64,000 bases of DNA from Nocardioides szechwanensis (GTDB taxonomy: Bacteria > Actinomycetota > Actinomycetes > Propionibacteriales > Nocardioidaceae), in the NCBI RefSeq assembly GCF_900103935.1, contig NZ_FNIC01000003.1, positions 62,001 through 126,000 of the forward strand, in the 5' to 3' direction. Numbering within the stretch: the first letter of the stretch is position 1; every line of letters starts with the position of its first letter. A program made the position numbers and the translations under genes. This document shows positions 35,603 to 44,566 of the stretch, one piece after another. The notes beneath the pieces were generated by a model, which ran no database searches, had not been told where the DNA came from, and worked only from the letters and a program-made list of their open reading frames with translations.

Positions 35603-36544
35603 CTACCGGCGCGGACGGACGTGCAGGCCCACCTCGGGGTCGACGACGACCTCCTGGGCGGCGGGCATCGAGTCCGTGGTCAGGGTGGCGTCGAGCGCGA
35701 CGTTGCGCTTGACCAGGGCGAGGGCGATCGGGCCGAGCTCGTGGTGGCGTGCGGAGGTGCCGACGTACCCGACCACCTTGTCGCCGGCCAGGACGTCGCT
35801 CTCGCGGGTGGGCAGCCGGTTCTCGGTGCCGTCGAGGTGGAGCAGCACCAGCCGTCGCGGCGGGCGGCCCAGCGTGTGGACGCGCGCGACCGTCTCCTGC
35901 CCGCGGTAGCAGCCCTTGTCGAGGTGTACGGCGGGCCCGATCCAGCCGACCTCGTTGGGGATCGTGCGGTGGTCGGTGTCGAGGCCGAAGCGCGGCTCGC
36001 CGCGCGCGATCCGCAGCGCCTCGAAGGCCCAGAGACCGCAGGCGGGGCCGGCGGCCTCGGCGAAGACCTCGAGCTGCTCGCGCGGGACGAGCTGGTAGCC
36101 GGCGGTGGGCCGCCAGGCGACGGCGAGCTCCGCAGTCACGTCGGTGACCTCGACCCGCATCATGAAGATCATCCGCTCGAGGAACGCGACCAACGGGCCG
36201 CTCGCACCGGGCTCCGTGAACGCCGTGAACGCCTCGCCGTCGTCGACACCGCGGAGCTCGTGCTCCACGTGGCCCTGAGGGCTGAGCACGAGCGCTTGGG
36301 TCCAGACACCGGGGGCGAGGTCTGTGAAGTGTTGAGTGGTGAGGTTGTGCAGCCAGGTCAGCCGGTCGGGGCCGCTGATCCGGATCACGTCGCGGTGGGA
36401 CAGGTCGACGAAGCCCTCGCCGGCCTCGAGCTGGCGCTGCTCGACGTTGAAGGAGCCGTAGTGGGCCGCGACCGGGGCGTCGATGCCGTTGCCGGCTACC
36501 GCGCCGGGCAGTGAGAGGAGCGGGGAGAGCAGGGGGCCGGTCAT
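35603..36544 (-). CDS. ygfZ: YgfZ/GcvT-domain folate-binding protein
   Basis: The protein has 313 residues from ATG 36544 (4-bp overlap with the Fur gene). The signature KGCYRGQE lies near residue 208 (HLDKGCYRGQETVARV), with GcvT-like folate-binding residues. YgfZ/IbaG-type proteins use tetrahydrofolate to help build or repair Fe-S clusters. It is encoded with a Fur-family regulator and nitrobindin-like protein, a redox/iron setting. SHRDVIRISGPDRLTWLHNL near the N-terminus is typical. Confidence 0.9.
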   Translation of the reverse strand: MTGPLLSPLLSLPGAVAGNGIDAPVAAHYGSFNVEQRQLEAGEGFVDLSHRDVIRISGPDRLTWLHNLTTQHFTDLAPGVWTQALVLSPQGHVEHELRGVDDGEAFTAFTEPGASGPLVAFLERMIFMMRVEVTDVTAELAVAWRPTAGYQLVPREQLEVFAEAAGPACGLWAFEALRIARGEPRFGLDTDHRTIPNEVGWIGPAVHLDKGCYRGQETVARVHTLGRPPRRLVLLHLDGTENRLPTRESDVLAGDKVVGYVGTSARHHELGPIALALVKRNVALDATLTTDSMPAAQEVVVDPEVGLHVRPRR

Positions 36545-36963
36545 GACGAACAGCCTCCCGCACAGGTGCCGAAGACGGTGAGGTGGCCGACGTCCACGAC
36601 GAACGCGTGGTCGTCGCGCAGGGTGTCGCGCAGGGAGGTCAGCACATCTGGTCCAACGGACTCGACGCGCCCACAATTCCGGCAGACCAGGTGGAAGTGC
36701 TCGTGGTCGGTCACCGAGTGGTACGTCGGGGCCCGGTCGCTGAGGTGCGCGTGGCGCACCAGCCCGAGCCCCTCGAGCACCTCGAGGGTGCGGTAGATCG
36801 TGGAGATGTTGACGGCCTCGGACTGCTGCCGGACGTGCGCGAGCACCTGGTCCGGAGTGGCGTGACCGAGCTCCTCGACCGCCGCGAGGATGAGCTCGCG
36901 CTGCGGGGTGAGCCGGTGGCCGCTCTCCCGCAGCCGGGTCCGCCAGTCGTCGGCCACGGTCAC
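36541..36963 (-). CDS. Fur-family metalloregulator
   Basis: The protein has 140 residues from GTG 36963, which overlaps the upstream stop (GTGA). The winged helix has SGHRLTPQRELILAAVEEL and NISTIYRTLEVLEGLGLV. The metal region is DHEHFHLVCRNCGRVESV with one CxxC, and the second Cys pair is in GTCAGGC near the C-terminus, so the structural zinc site is intact. It could be Fur, Zur or a peroxide sensor; the sequence does not decide. It is cotranscribed with ygfZ and a heme-binding-like protein, which favours iron or redox sensing. Confidence 0.9.
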   Translation of the reverse strand: MTVADDWRTRLRESGHRLTPQRELILAAVEELGHATPDQVLAHVRQQSEAVNISTIYRTLEVLEGLGLVRHAHLSDRAPTYHSVTDHEHFHLVCRNCGRVESVGPDVLTSLRDTLRDDHAFVVDVGHLTVFGTCAGGCSS

Positions 36964-37454
36964 CGCCGCTTGAGCCTGGCCCACAGGTGCGGCTGGAGGG
37001 CCTCGCCCATCGCGGCCATGTCGTAGGCGTAGAGCAGGTCGCCCTCGACGTTGCCGTAGAGCCGGTGCCCGCCGACGTACTCCTTCGCCGTGTGGCTGCG
37101 TACGACGGCGTCGGTGCTGACCTCGAGCTTCCCGGCCTCGGCCATGCCGTAGTAGATCTCCACGAAACCCGTGTTGTGGGTGAGCAGCAGCTCGACCTGG
37201 CCGTCGGGCAGGCAGCGCAGGAAGCCGGTCTCGAGCGCCCCGTCGCGGACCTTCTCGCCCGCCTCGTCGACGATCCAGGCGCGCGCCATGTAGTGCAGGA
37301 ACGGGCGGCCGTCGTGGGTGAAGATCAGCTCCTGCCCGAACTGGAAGGGGTCGATCGTCGGGTAGTCGCCGTGGCCGTTTCCGGCCCAGGTGCCCAGCAG
37401 CCACGCCACGGGTCCGCACTGCGGGTGGAGGTTGTCCGGGATCTCGAAAGCCAC
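36960..37454 (-). CDS. FABP-like / nitrobindin family heme-binding protein
   Basis: The protein has 164 residues with a lipocalin-like beta barrel. The nitrobindin motif is LLGTWAGNGHGDYPTI (~residues 19-34), with LHYMARAWI, FVEIYYGMAEAG, and a C-terminal QPHLWARLKRR whose His would be the proximal heme ligand. Nitrobindins bind ferric heme and isomerise peroxynitrite. It is the first gene of the Fur-YgfZ operon, divergent from the DsrE gene with only 22 bp between, so their promoters overlap. Confidence 0.88.
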   Translation of the reverse strand: MAFEIPDNLHPQCGPVAWLLGTWAGNGHGDYPTIDPFQFGQELIFTHDGRPFLHYMARAWIVDEAGEKVRDGALETGFLRCLPDGQVELLLTHNTGFVEIYYGMAEAGKLEVSTDAVVRSHTAKEYVGGHRLYGNVEGDLLYAYDMAAMGEALQPHLWARLKRR

Positions 37455-37476
37455 GCCGTCAGCCTAGTCTGTGCTC

Positions 37477-37839
37477 ATGTCGCGGTCGCTGGTCGTCAAG
37501 GTCACGTGCGGGACAGACGACGCCGAGCGCAGCAACCAGGGCTTCACGGTCGCCGCCGCGGCCGCCGCCTCGGGTGCCTCGGTGTCGCTGTGGCTCACCG
37601 GCGAGGCGGTCTGGCTGGCCGGGCCGCGGCGCGAGGACGGCCTCTCCCTCGAGCACGCCACGCCGGTCGCCGACCTGCTCGCGGTGGTGCTGACCACCGG
37701 GACGGTGACCGTCTGCTCCCAGTGCGCCGTACGGCGTGGGCTCACCCAGGACGACCTCGTTGGAGGTGTGCGGATCGCCGGGGCGGCGGTCTTCGCCGAG
37801 GAGATCTTGTTTCCCGACGTCCAGGCGATCGTCTACTGA
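37477..37839 (+). CDS. DsrE family protein
   Basis: The protein has 120 residues from ATG 37477 (GTG 37471 also possible). The fold starts SRSLVVKVTCGTDDAERSNQGF, followed by VSLWLTGEAVWL, and it has a CSQCAVRRG segment with a CxxC (~residues 87-90). DsrE/TusD relatives carry sulfur in persulfide relays. The actinobacterial form is common next to Fur and nitrobindin genes, but its role is unknown. It is divergent from the nitrobindin gene. Confidence 0.85.
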   Translation: MSRSLVVKVTCGTDDAERSNQGFTVAAAAAASGASVSLWLTGEAVWLAGPRREDGLSLEHATPVADLLAVVLTTGTVTVCSQCAVRRGLTQDDLVGGVRIAGAAVFAEEILFPDVQAIVY

Positions 37840-37875
37840 TCCCGCGGAGGCCCTTGTCCCACTAGGCTCGCGGTG

Positions 37876-40455
37876 ATGAGCAACCACCCGCCGGACGAGG
37901 TCTCTCGACGTTGGCGCCGCAAGGACCGCCCCGAGACGACCGAGACCGTCGAGCAGGCAGCTGCCCGGGCCGCGGAGATGACGTTCGCAGCGGCTCAGGC
38001 TGCCTCGCTGCACCGCTCCGCCGAGCTGGCCGCGGCCGAGCAGGCCGCCGAGCGGCTGGTCGCCGAGGAGACCGCCCGCGACGCCCTCAACGCCCGCGAG
38101 CAGGCCGACCGCGGCGCCGCCGAGCACGCCCGCCTGGCCGCTGAGGCGCACGAGGCGCGGGCCGCCGCCGAGCGGGTCGTCACCGAGCACGCCTCCGCGC
38201 GGGCCCAGGCCGAGGAGGCCGCCACCGAGTCCGCCGTACGACGGGGCGAGGCCGAGGAGGCCGCTCGGGTCGCCGCCGCTGCCGCGGAGGAGGCCGCGAC
38301 TGCCCGGCTGGTCGCCGAGGAGTCCGCCGCGGCTGCCGCCCAGGGACGTGAGGCCGCCGAGACCAGCGCTGCCGAGCTGGCCCAGCAGGCCTCGGAGGCC
38401 GCGACGGCACGGACCGAGGCGGAGCGGGCCGCCGCGCTCGCGGCGCAGGCCGCCGAGGAGGCCGCCGCCGCCCGTGCCGCTGCCGAGGAGGCCGCGGCCG
38501 TCGCCGTGCGTGACCGCGAGGCCGCCGAGGCCATCGCCCGCGAGCAGTCGGCCGCCGCCGCCGAAGCCGCCGAGGCCAGGACCCTCGCGGAGCAGGCCGC
38601 CACCGAGCAGGCGGCCGCCCGGGAGAGCGCCGAGACGGCTGCCGCCGAGCAGGCGGCCGCGCGCGAGGCGGCCGACCGGGCTGCCGCGGAGTCCGCGCGG
38701 CTGGCCGACGAGGCCATGACCGCCAGGCTGGCGGCGGAGGAAGCCGCGACCCAGCGGGCCGAGGCCGCCTTCGCGGCCAGCGAGGCCCGGCTGGGCGCCG
38801 AGGAGGGCGGCCGGCTCCAGGCCCTGGCCGCGGCCGAGGCCGCCGAAGGGCGTGCGTCGGCCGAGAGCGCCGCGGCCGAGTCGGCGCAGATCGCCCATCA
38901 GGCCAACGAAGCCGCCGCCGAGTCGGCGCAGATCGCCCACCTCGCCAACGAGGCCCGCACCGTGGCCGAGCAGGCCGCCGCCGAGCAGGCCGAGGCGCGT
39001 CGTACTGCCGACGAGGTCGCCGCCGAGCACGCCCGCCTCGCCGCCGAGGCCCACTCAGCGCGAGAGCAGGCGGAGCAGGCCGCCGAGGCCACCGCCGTCG
39101 AGCGCCTGGCCGCCGAGGAGTCCGGACGCGTCCACGGCGTCGCCGCCACCGAGGCCGCCGAGGCCCGCACCCTCGCCGAGAGCGCCGCCGCCGAGCAGGC
39201 CGAGGCCGCCCGGGTCGCTCACGAGGCAGCCGCCGAGCACGCCCGGCTGGCCGCCGAGGCCCACGAAGCACGCACCGCGGCCGACACCGCCGCCGCCGAG
39301 CACGCCGCCGGCCGCCGAGCCGCCGACGAGACCGCCGCCGAGCACGCCCGCCTCGCCGCCGAGGCCCACTCAGCACGCACGGCTGCGGAGCAGGCCGCCG
39401 AGGCCACCGCCGTCGAGCGCCTGGCCGCCGAGGAGTCCGGACGCGTCCTGGGCATCGCCGCCACCGAGGCCGCCGAGGCCCGCAGCCTCGCCGAGAGCGC
39501 CGCCGCCGAACAGGCCGAAGCCGCCCGGGCCGCCCACGAGGCGCGTGAGGCGGCGGAGGCCGCGGCGATCGAGTCGGCCCGCCTGGCCAGCGAGGCCCAC
39601 GAGGCGCGCGCGGAGGCCGAGCAGCGCGCCGCCGAAGCCCTGGCCGCGCGGGCGGTCGCCGAGGAGGACGCCCGCGCCCACGCCGAGCTCGCGCTGCAGG
39701 CCGCCGCCGAGCGGCTCGAGGCCGAGCAGCAGCTCGCCCGCGCGACCGAGGAGGCCGTGGTCCTGCGGGCCGAGCTCACCGAGGCACTCGAGCAGGCGCG
39801 CTCGCAGGCAACCCTCCGGGCCGAGGCGGAGCTTGCCGCCGAGAACCGCGCGATGGAGCGCAGCGCGGTCGAGGCCGCCGTACGACGTCAGACCGAGCTG
39901 GTCGAGGAGACCATCCGCGAGCGATTGGAGGCGGAGCAGAAGCTCACCGATGTCACGCAGCAGCTCGCCAGCAGGGCGCCGGCCAAGCAGACCAAGCTCA
40001 TGTCGGAGCCGGCCGACGGCGACGGCGACGCCGCGCCCGCACCGCGCCGGGGCAGGAGCGCCCGGGCCCTCCTGGCCGTCGCGCTCGGCCTGGCCGCGCT
40101 CGTGACGGCGGGGGTCGCGCTGTACACCGCCGTCAACGGCGACCTGGTCTCAACCCTGGGGCTGGGCATGTCCGGGCTGACGCTGGTGCTGGCGTTCTTG
40201 GCCTGGCAGTCGCGTACCTCCCCCAGCCACGTGAGCATCGACAGCGGCGTCGTCGACATCGAGACCGACGGCCGGCTCTACCGCTTCGACCTGAGCAACG
40301 AGGGCGTCGACGTCCGCATGCACGGCCAGCCCGGCGACCGGGACTGGCGCGTCGAGTTCGTCCGCCGCAGCCTGCCACCGTGCGCGGTCACCTCCCGCAT
40401 GGTCGACCCGCAGGAGTTCGTCTCCGCCGTACGCCGCTACCGCCCCGACCTCTAG
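37876..40455 (+). CDS. Giant Ala/Glu-rich coiled-coil membrane protein
   Basis: The protein has about 859 residues. Residues ~25-700 are almost wholly A, E, R and L in helix-forming repeats (AAEHARLAAEAHEAR, AVERLAAEESGRV), predicting a very long coiled coil. Two membrane helices follow (~722-745 ALLAVALGLAALVTAGVALY and ~753-772 STLGLGMSGLTLVLAFLAW), then a ~100-residue globular end. One 105-codon unit is duplicated at high DNA identity (39019-39225 and 39334-39540). ATG 37876 is preceded by GTG 37873. No enzymatic motif is seen. A structural or polarity role (DivIVA/scy-like) is only a guess. Family B repeat lies just behind. Confidence 0.8.
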   Translation: MSNHPPDEVSRRWRRKDRPETTETVEQAAARAAEMTFAAAQAASLHRSAELAAAEQAAERLVAEETARDALNAREQADRGAAEHARLAAEAHEARAAAERVVTEHASARAQAEEAATESAVRRGEAEEAARVAAAAAEEAATARLVAEESAAAAAQGREAAETSAAELAQQASEAATARTEAERAAALAAQAAEEAAAARAAAEEAAAVAVRDREAAEAIAREQSAAAAEAAEARTLAEQAATEQAAARESAETAAAEQAAAREAADRAAAESARLADEAMTARLAAEEAATQRAEAAFAASEARLGAEEGGRLQALAAAEAAEGRASAESAAAESAQIAHQANEAAAESAQIAHLANEARTVAEQAAAEQAEARRTADEVAAEHARLAAEAHSAREQAEQAAEATAVERLAAEESGRVHGVAATEAAEARTLAESAAAEQAEAARVAHEAAAEHARLAAEAHEARTAADTAAAEHAAGRRAADETAAEHARLAAEAHSARTAAEQAAEATAVERLAAEESGRVLGIAATEAAEARSLAESAAAEQAEAARAAHEAREAAEAAAIESARLASEAHEARAEAEQRAAEALAARAVAEEDARAHAELALQAAAERLEAEQQLARATEEAVVLRAELTEALEQARSQATLRAEAELAAENRAMERSAVEAAVRRQTELVEETIRERLEAEQKLTDVTQQLASRAPAKQTKLMSEPADGDGDAAPAPRRGRSARALLAVALGLAALVTAGVALYTAVNGDLVSTLGLGMSGLTLVLAFLAWQSRTSPSHVSIDSGVVDIETDGRLYRFDLSNEGVDVRMHGQPGDRDWRVEFVRRSLPPCAVTSRMVDPQEFVSAVRRYRPDL
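39019..39540 (+). repeat. Intragenic duplication, 315-bp period
   Basis: About 207 bp at 39019-39225 recur at 39334-39540 with few differences, a spacing of exactly 315 bp (105 codons). It lies within the coiled-coil gene and so keeps the frame. It is a likely site of recombinational length variation. Confidence 0.75.
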
Positions 40456-40467
40456 ATCCGTCCCGTC

Positions 40468-40534
40468 GGGATAGTCCCTAACACCAGAGCGATGTGGATC
40501 GTTCAAAGTTCGCCCTGGTGTTGGGGACTATCCC
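40468..40534. repeat. Palindromic repeat family B, copy 1
   Basis: The left arm begins GGGATAGTCCCTAACACCAG and the right arm is its inverse with a single T/C difference. The copy lies between convergent genes, 13 bp after the coiled-coil stop and 20 bp from the esterase stop. It is likely to act as a two-way terminator. Confidence 0.85.
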
Positions 40535-40553
40535 GGCAATCCCGGAGATGAGC

Positions 40554-41600
40554 TCAGCCGCGCAGGGCGTCGCCGAGCTTGGCGGCGATCTCGTGGACCG
40601 CGGCGGGAGAGCGACGACCGACGCCCACGATGTTGAAGAAGCCGTGGATCTGGTCGGGGTAGCGCCGGAGCTCGACGTCGGCCCCCGCGTCGGTGAGCTT
40701 GTGGGCGTAGGCCTCGCCCTCGTCACGCAGCGGGTCGAAGCCGGCGGTGGCCACGAACGCCGGCGCCACGCCGTCGGGGATGTCGGCGAAGAGCGGCGAC
40801 AGCCGCGGGTCGTGCAGGTCGTGCCCGGCCGGGATGTAGCACTCGTTGGCGAGGTCCATGAACGCCCGGGTCAGGTAGAAGCCCTCCCCGAACATGTCGA
40901 AGCTGCGGGTCTGCCGGTCGCAGTCGGTGGCGGGGTAGACCAGCAGCTGGAAGGCCAGCGGCCACCCCCGCCGCGCCGCCTCCAGCGCCACTCCGGCCGC
41001 GAGGTTGCCGCCGGCCGAGTCGCCACCCACGGCCAGCCGCTGCGGGTCGCACCCGAGCGACTCCGCGTTGACGACCGCCCACTCGTACGCCGCCAGCGCG
41101 TCGTCGTACGCCGCGGGGAACGGGTCCTCGGGCCCCATCCGGTAGTCGATGGCCAGCACCCGCACCCGGGCCTGCTCGGCGAGCACCCGGCACGGGGCGT
41201 CGTGCGACTCGAGGTCGCCGTACATGAAGCCACCGCCGTGGAAGAACACCAGCAGCGGCGTCGGGCCGCTGACGTCGGTGGGCGTGTAGAGGCGCGCGGG
41301 CAGGTCGCCGACGGGGAAGTCGCGGACGGCGCCGATCGGCTGCTGCCCGGCAGCCAGGCCGGCATGGTGCGCGACCGCGGCTCGGCCCTCAGCGATCGGC
41401 AGCGTCTCGGCACCGGGAAGCCGCGCGAGTCGCTGCAGCCGCAGCATCAGCTGCGTCTCGGGCGCCAGCCGCTGCCCGTCGAGCACGACCGGACGACCGG
41501 CCAGGCGCGCCTGCACGCTCTCCGGCAGACCCATCGCGGCGCGCAGCAGCACAGCCTCGGCAACCCCGTTGGCGGCGCTCAGCGCCTCACTCGCACCCAC
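40554..41600 (-). CDS. Alpha/beta hydrolase, hormone-sensitive-lipase (HSL) family esterase
   Basis: The protein has 348 residues. The oxyanion HGGG motif is [11 protein letters not shown] (~residue 124); the nucleophile is in GDSAGGN (~194), the Asp in [10 protein letters not shown] (~291), and the His in IHGFFN (~320), so the catalytic triad is complete. Family IV esterases hydrolyse short acyl esters; the natural substrate is unknown. Similar to LipH-type proteins of mycobacteria. It is divergent from ppk1, with 56 bp between. Confidence 0.92.
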   Translation of the reverse strand: MGASEALSAANGVAEAVLLRAAMGLPESVQARLAGRPVVLDGQRLAPETQLMLRLQRLARLPGAETLPIAEGRAAVAHHAGLAAGQQPIGAVRDFPVGDLPARLYTPTDVSGPTPLLVFFHGGGFMYGDLESHDAPCRVLAEQARVRVLAIDYRMGPEDPFPAAYDDALAAYEWAVVNAESLGCDPQRLAVGGDSAGGNLAAGVALEAARRGWPLAFQLLVYPATDCDRQTRSFDMFGEGFYLTRAFMDLANECYIPAGHDLHDPRLSPLFADIPDGVAPAFVATAGFDPLRDEGEAYAHKLTDAGADVELRRYPDQIHGFFNIVGVGRRSPAAVHEIAAKLGDALRG

Positions 41601-41656
41601 GCGAGCAACCTACGTCAGGACACCGCGCGTTCACCGGGCAGTGCCACACTGCGGGC

Positions 41657-43840
41657 ATGGCTCTCGAGATCGTTCCCAACGCCGTCGACGTCGACGGGGT
41701 CACCCTCAACGGTGACGACCACGACGGGCATCCCGCCGAGCCGTACGACGTCGACGTGACCTACGAGCCCGACGAGTCGATGCTCTCGTCGATCACCGGC
41801 CACACCGACCGGTTCCTCGACCGTGAGCTCTCGTGGCTGCGCTTCAACCAGCGCGTGCTCGAGCTCGCTGAGGACGACACGCTGCCGCTGCTCGAGCGGG
41901 CCCGCTACCTGGCGATCTTCACCAGCAACCTCGACGAGTTCTTCATGGTGCGGGTGGCCGGGCTCAAGCGACGGATCGCCGCCGGGCTCGCCGTACGCGC
42001 CGCGTCGGGGATGCTGCCCCGCGAGGTGCTCGAGTCGATCTGGACCCACACCCGCGAGCTGAGCGAGCGCCACGCGCGGCTGTTCCGCGAGGAGATCGTC
42101 CCGGCCCTGAAGGAGCACGAGATCGAGCTCGTCCGCTGGGACGACCTCGACCGCAACGAGCAGAAGGAGTGCAAGCGCCTCTTCCAGGACCGGATCTTCC
42201 CCGTGCTGACCCCGTTGGCCGTCGACCCCGCGCACCCGTTCCCCTACATCTCCGGGCTGTCGCTCAACCTGGCCGTCGTGATCCGCAACCCGAAGAGCGG
42301 CACGGAGCACTTCGCCCGGGTCAAGGTGCCGCCGATCTTCGAGCGCTTCGTGCCGCTCGGCAACGCCCGGTTCGTGCCCCTCGAGGACGTCATCGGCGCC
42401 CACCTGAAGCGGCTGTTCCCCGGCATGGAGGTGCTGGAGGTCCACACCTTCCGGGTGACCCGCAACGAGGACCTCGAGGTCGAGGAGGACGACGCCGAGA
42501 ACCTGCTGGCCGCGCTCGAGAAGGAGCTGCTGCGGCGCCGGTTCGGTCCGCCGGTGCGGCTCGAGGTCGAGGAGTCGATCGCCCCCGCGGTGCTCGAGCT
42601 GCTGATCTCGGAGCTCGGCGTCTCCCAGGACGAGGTGTTCAAGCTGCCCGGCCCGCTCGACCTGCGCGGGCTGCACGGCATCGCCGACCTGTCGCACGAG
42701 GAGCTGAAGTACCCCGCGTTCGTCCCCACGACGCACGCCCTGCTCGCGGAGGTCGAGTCGGCCGCGCCGGTCGACGTCTTCAAGGCGACCCGGCGCAACG
42801 ACGTCCTCCTGCACCACCCCTACGACTCGTTCGCCACCAGCGTGCAGCGCTTCCTCGAGCAGGCCGCCGCCGACCCGCACGTGCTCGCGATCAAGCAGAC
42901 GCTCTACCGCACGTCCGGCGACTCCCCGATCATCGACGCCCTCGTCGACGCCGCTGAGGCCGGCAAGCAGGTGCTGGTGATCGTCGAGATCAAGGCCCGC
43001 TTCGACGAGCAGGCCAACATCCGCTGGGCCCGCAAGCTGGAGGAGGCCGGCTGCCACGTGGTCTACGGCCTGGTCGGTCTCAAGACCCACTGCAAGCTCT
43101 CCATGGTCGTGCGCGACGAGCCCGAGGGGATCCGGCGCTACACCCACATCGGCACCGGCAACTACAACCCCAAGACCTCGCGGACCTACGAGGACCTCGG
43201 CATCATCACCACCAACGAGCGGATCGGCGAGGACGTCGCCCACCTCTTCAACAACCTCAGCGGCTGGTCGCGCAACGCGAGCTACGAGGAGCTGCTGGTG
43301 GCGCCCGACTCGTTGCGGCGCGGGCTGGTCGACCAGATCCACGCCGAGATCCAGCACCACCGTGCCGGGGAGCCATCCGGGATCCGGATCAAGGCCAACT
43401 CGCTGGTCGACGAGAAGCTCATCGACGCGCTCTACCTCGCCTCGCAGGAAGGCGTGAAGGTCCAGCTCCTCGTGCGCGGCATCTGCGCCCTGCGCCCCGG
43501 CGTGCCCGGCCTGTCGGACAACATCGAGGTGCGCTCGATCCTGGGACGCTTCCTCGAGCACAGCCGGGTGTTCTGGTTCGAGAACGCCGGGACTCCCGTC
43601 GCCTGGATCGGGTCTGCCGACATGATGCACCGCAACCTCGACCGGCGCGTCGAGGTGCTCGTCCGGGTGCCGGGCGAGGAGAGCGTCCGGTCGATCGGGC
43701 GGCTGCTCGACCTCGCGTTCGCACCCACGACCAGCGCCTGGGACCTCCACGCCGACGCCACCTGGACCCGCAACGACGGTGCCGTGCATCTCCAGGAGGC
43801 GCTGATCGAGAGCCAGCGCAGGCGGCGACCGGGCAGCTGA
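41657..43840 (+). CDS. ppk1: Polyphosphate kinase 1
   Basis: The protein has 727 residues. The N domain has [21 protein letters not shown] (~53-73), and the first catalytic region has [15 protein letters not shown]. The histidine motif is [13 protein letters not shown] (~497) with the phosphorylated His. The second PLD-like motif is [17 protein letters not shown] (~653). It makes polyphosphate from ATP. Length and motifs are complete. It lies near PhoU/Pit and pst genes, and a MutT1-like gene follows 13 kb on, which is next to ppk1 in mycobacteria. The ATG at 41657 has no strong ribosome site. Confidence 0.96.
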   Translation: MALEIVPNAVDVDGVTLNGDDHDGHPAEPYDVDVTYEPDESMLSSITGHTDRFLDRELSWLRFNQRVLELAEDDTLPLLERARYLAIFTSNLDEFFMVRVAGLKRRIAAGLAVRAASGMLPREVLESIWTHTRELSERHARLFREEIVPALKEHEIELVRWDDLDRNEQKECKRLFQDRIFPVLTPLAVDPAHPFPYISGLSLNLAVVIRNPKSGTEHFARVKVPPIFERFVPLGNARFVPLEDVIGAHLKRLFPGMEVLEVHTFRVTRNEDLEVEEDDAENLLAALEKELLRRRFGPPVRLEVEESIAPAVLELLISELGVSQDEVFKLPGPLDLRGLHGIADLSHEELKYPAFVPTTHALLAEVESAAPVDVFKATRRNDVLLHHPYDSFATSVQRFLEQAAADPHVLAIKQTLYRTSGDSPIIDALVDAAEAGKQVLVIVEIKARFDEQANIRWARKLEEAGCHVVYGLVGLKTHCKLSMVVRDEPEGIRRYTHIGTGNYNPKTSRTYEDLGIITTNERIGEDVAHLFNNLSGWSRNASYEELLVAPDSLRRGLVDQIHAEIQHHRAGEPSGIRIKANSLVDEKLIDALYLASQEGVKVQLLVRGICALRPGVPGLSDNIEVRSILGRFLEHSRVFWFENAGTPVAWIGSADMMHRNLDRRVEVLVRVPGEESVRSIGRLLDLAFAPTTSAWDLHADATWTRNDGAVHLQEALIESQRRRRPGS

Positions 43841-43942
43841 GCGACCCGGAGCGTCGTACGACGACGGGACCCGGAGTTGCGCGGTCGCGACCGGCACCCC
43901 CTAGCATGATGCCGTTCGTCACCGCCACACCAGGAGTTCTCC

Positions 43943-44560
43943 GTGGGTTTGCGATTCCGCCCGGTCGACACGTCCTTCTACGACCTCTTCACGGAGTCGG
44001 CCAACCACCTCGTCAAGGGTGCTGACCTGCTCGCGGAGATGCTCAGCGAGGGCGCCGACCCCGTCGATGTCGGCCAGCGGATGCGCGATGCCGAGCACGC
44101 CGCCGACGAGACGACGCACGCCATCGTCAAGCGGGTCAACAGCACCTTCGTCACACCGTTCGACCGCGAGGACATCTACTCGCTCGCGTCCGGCCTCGAC
44201 GACGTCATGGACATGATGGACGAGGTCGTCGACATGATCCTGATCTACGAGGTGAAGGAGCTCCCGGCCGGGCTCTCCAACCAGGTCGAGGTGCTGCAGC
44301 GCTGCGCCGAGCTGACGTCGGCCGCGATGCCCAACCTGCGCTCGATGCAGTCGCTCGACGAGTACTGGATCGAGATCAACCGGCTCGAGAACGCCGGCGA
44401 CAAGAACCACCGTCGGATCCTGGCCCACCTGTTCTCCGGTGAGCTCAAGACCATCGAGGTGCTCAAGCTGAAGGACATCGTGGAGTCACTCGAGGACGCG
44501 ATCGACGCCTTCGAGAAGGTGGCCAACATCGTGGAGCAGATCGCCGTCAAGGAGTCCTGA
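43943..44560 (+). CDS. DUF47/PhoU-like phosphate transport regulator
   Basis: The protein has 205 residues, all helical. GTG 43943 follows CCAGGAG. LRFRPVDTSFYDLFTESANHLVKGADLL is the DUF47 start; DEVVDMILIYEVKELP and DSLEDAIDAFEKVANIVEQIAVK-like C-terminal helices are typical (metal-binding DDVMDMMDEVVD near residue 90). It lies 6 bp before the Pit gene. Such proteins modulate Pit-type transporters. The pairing is standard in bacteria. Confidence 0.92.
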   Translation: MGLRFRPVDTSFYDLFTESANHLVKGADLLAEMLSEGADPVDVGQRMRDAEHAADETTHAIVKRVNSTFVTPFDREDIYSLASGLDDVMDMMDEVVDMILIYEVKELPAGLSNQVEVLQRCAELTSAAMPNLRSMQSLDEYWIEINRLENAGDKNHRRILAHLFSGELKTIEVLKLKDIVESLEDAIDAFEKVANIVEQIAVKES

Positions 44561-44566
44561 CCCACC

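Noticed and set aside
35046-36563. Arg/Pro-rich frame opposite and across ygfZ
   Set aside because: Composition is that of a shifted frame of the ygfZ gene; ygfZ itself has complete family motifs.
37995-39779. Long open frames on both strands and other frames opposite the coiled-coil gene
   Set aside because: They are by-products of its GC-rich, low-complexity GCC/GAG codons; they give Ala/Ser- or Gly-rich nonsense with no domain.
41628-41640. Single GTTCACC near the ppk1 start
   Set aside because: A PHO box needs direct repeats 11 bp apart; only one unit is present.
43853-43866. CGTCGTACGACG palindrome before the PhoU-like gene
   Set aside because: The motif is short and GTACG is common across this genome; there is no PHO-box unit beside it.
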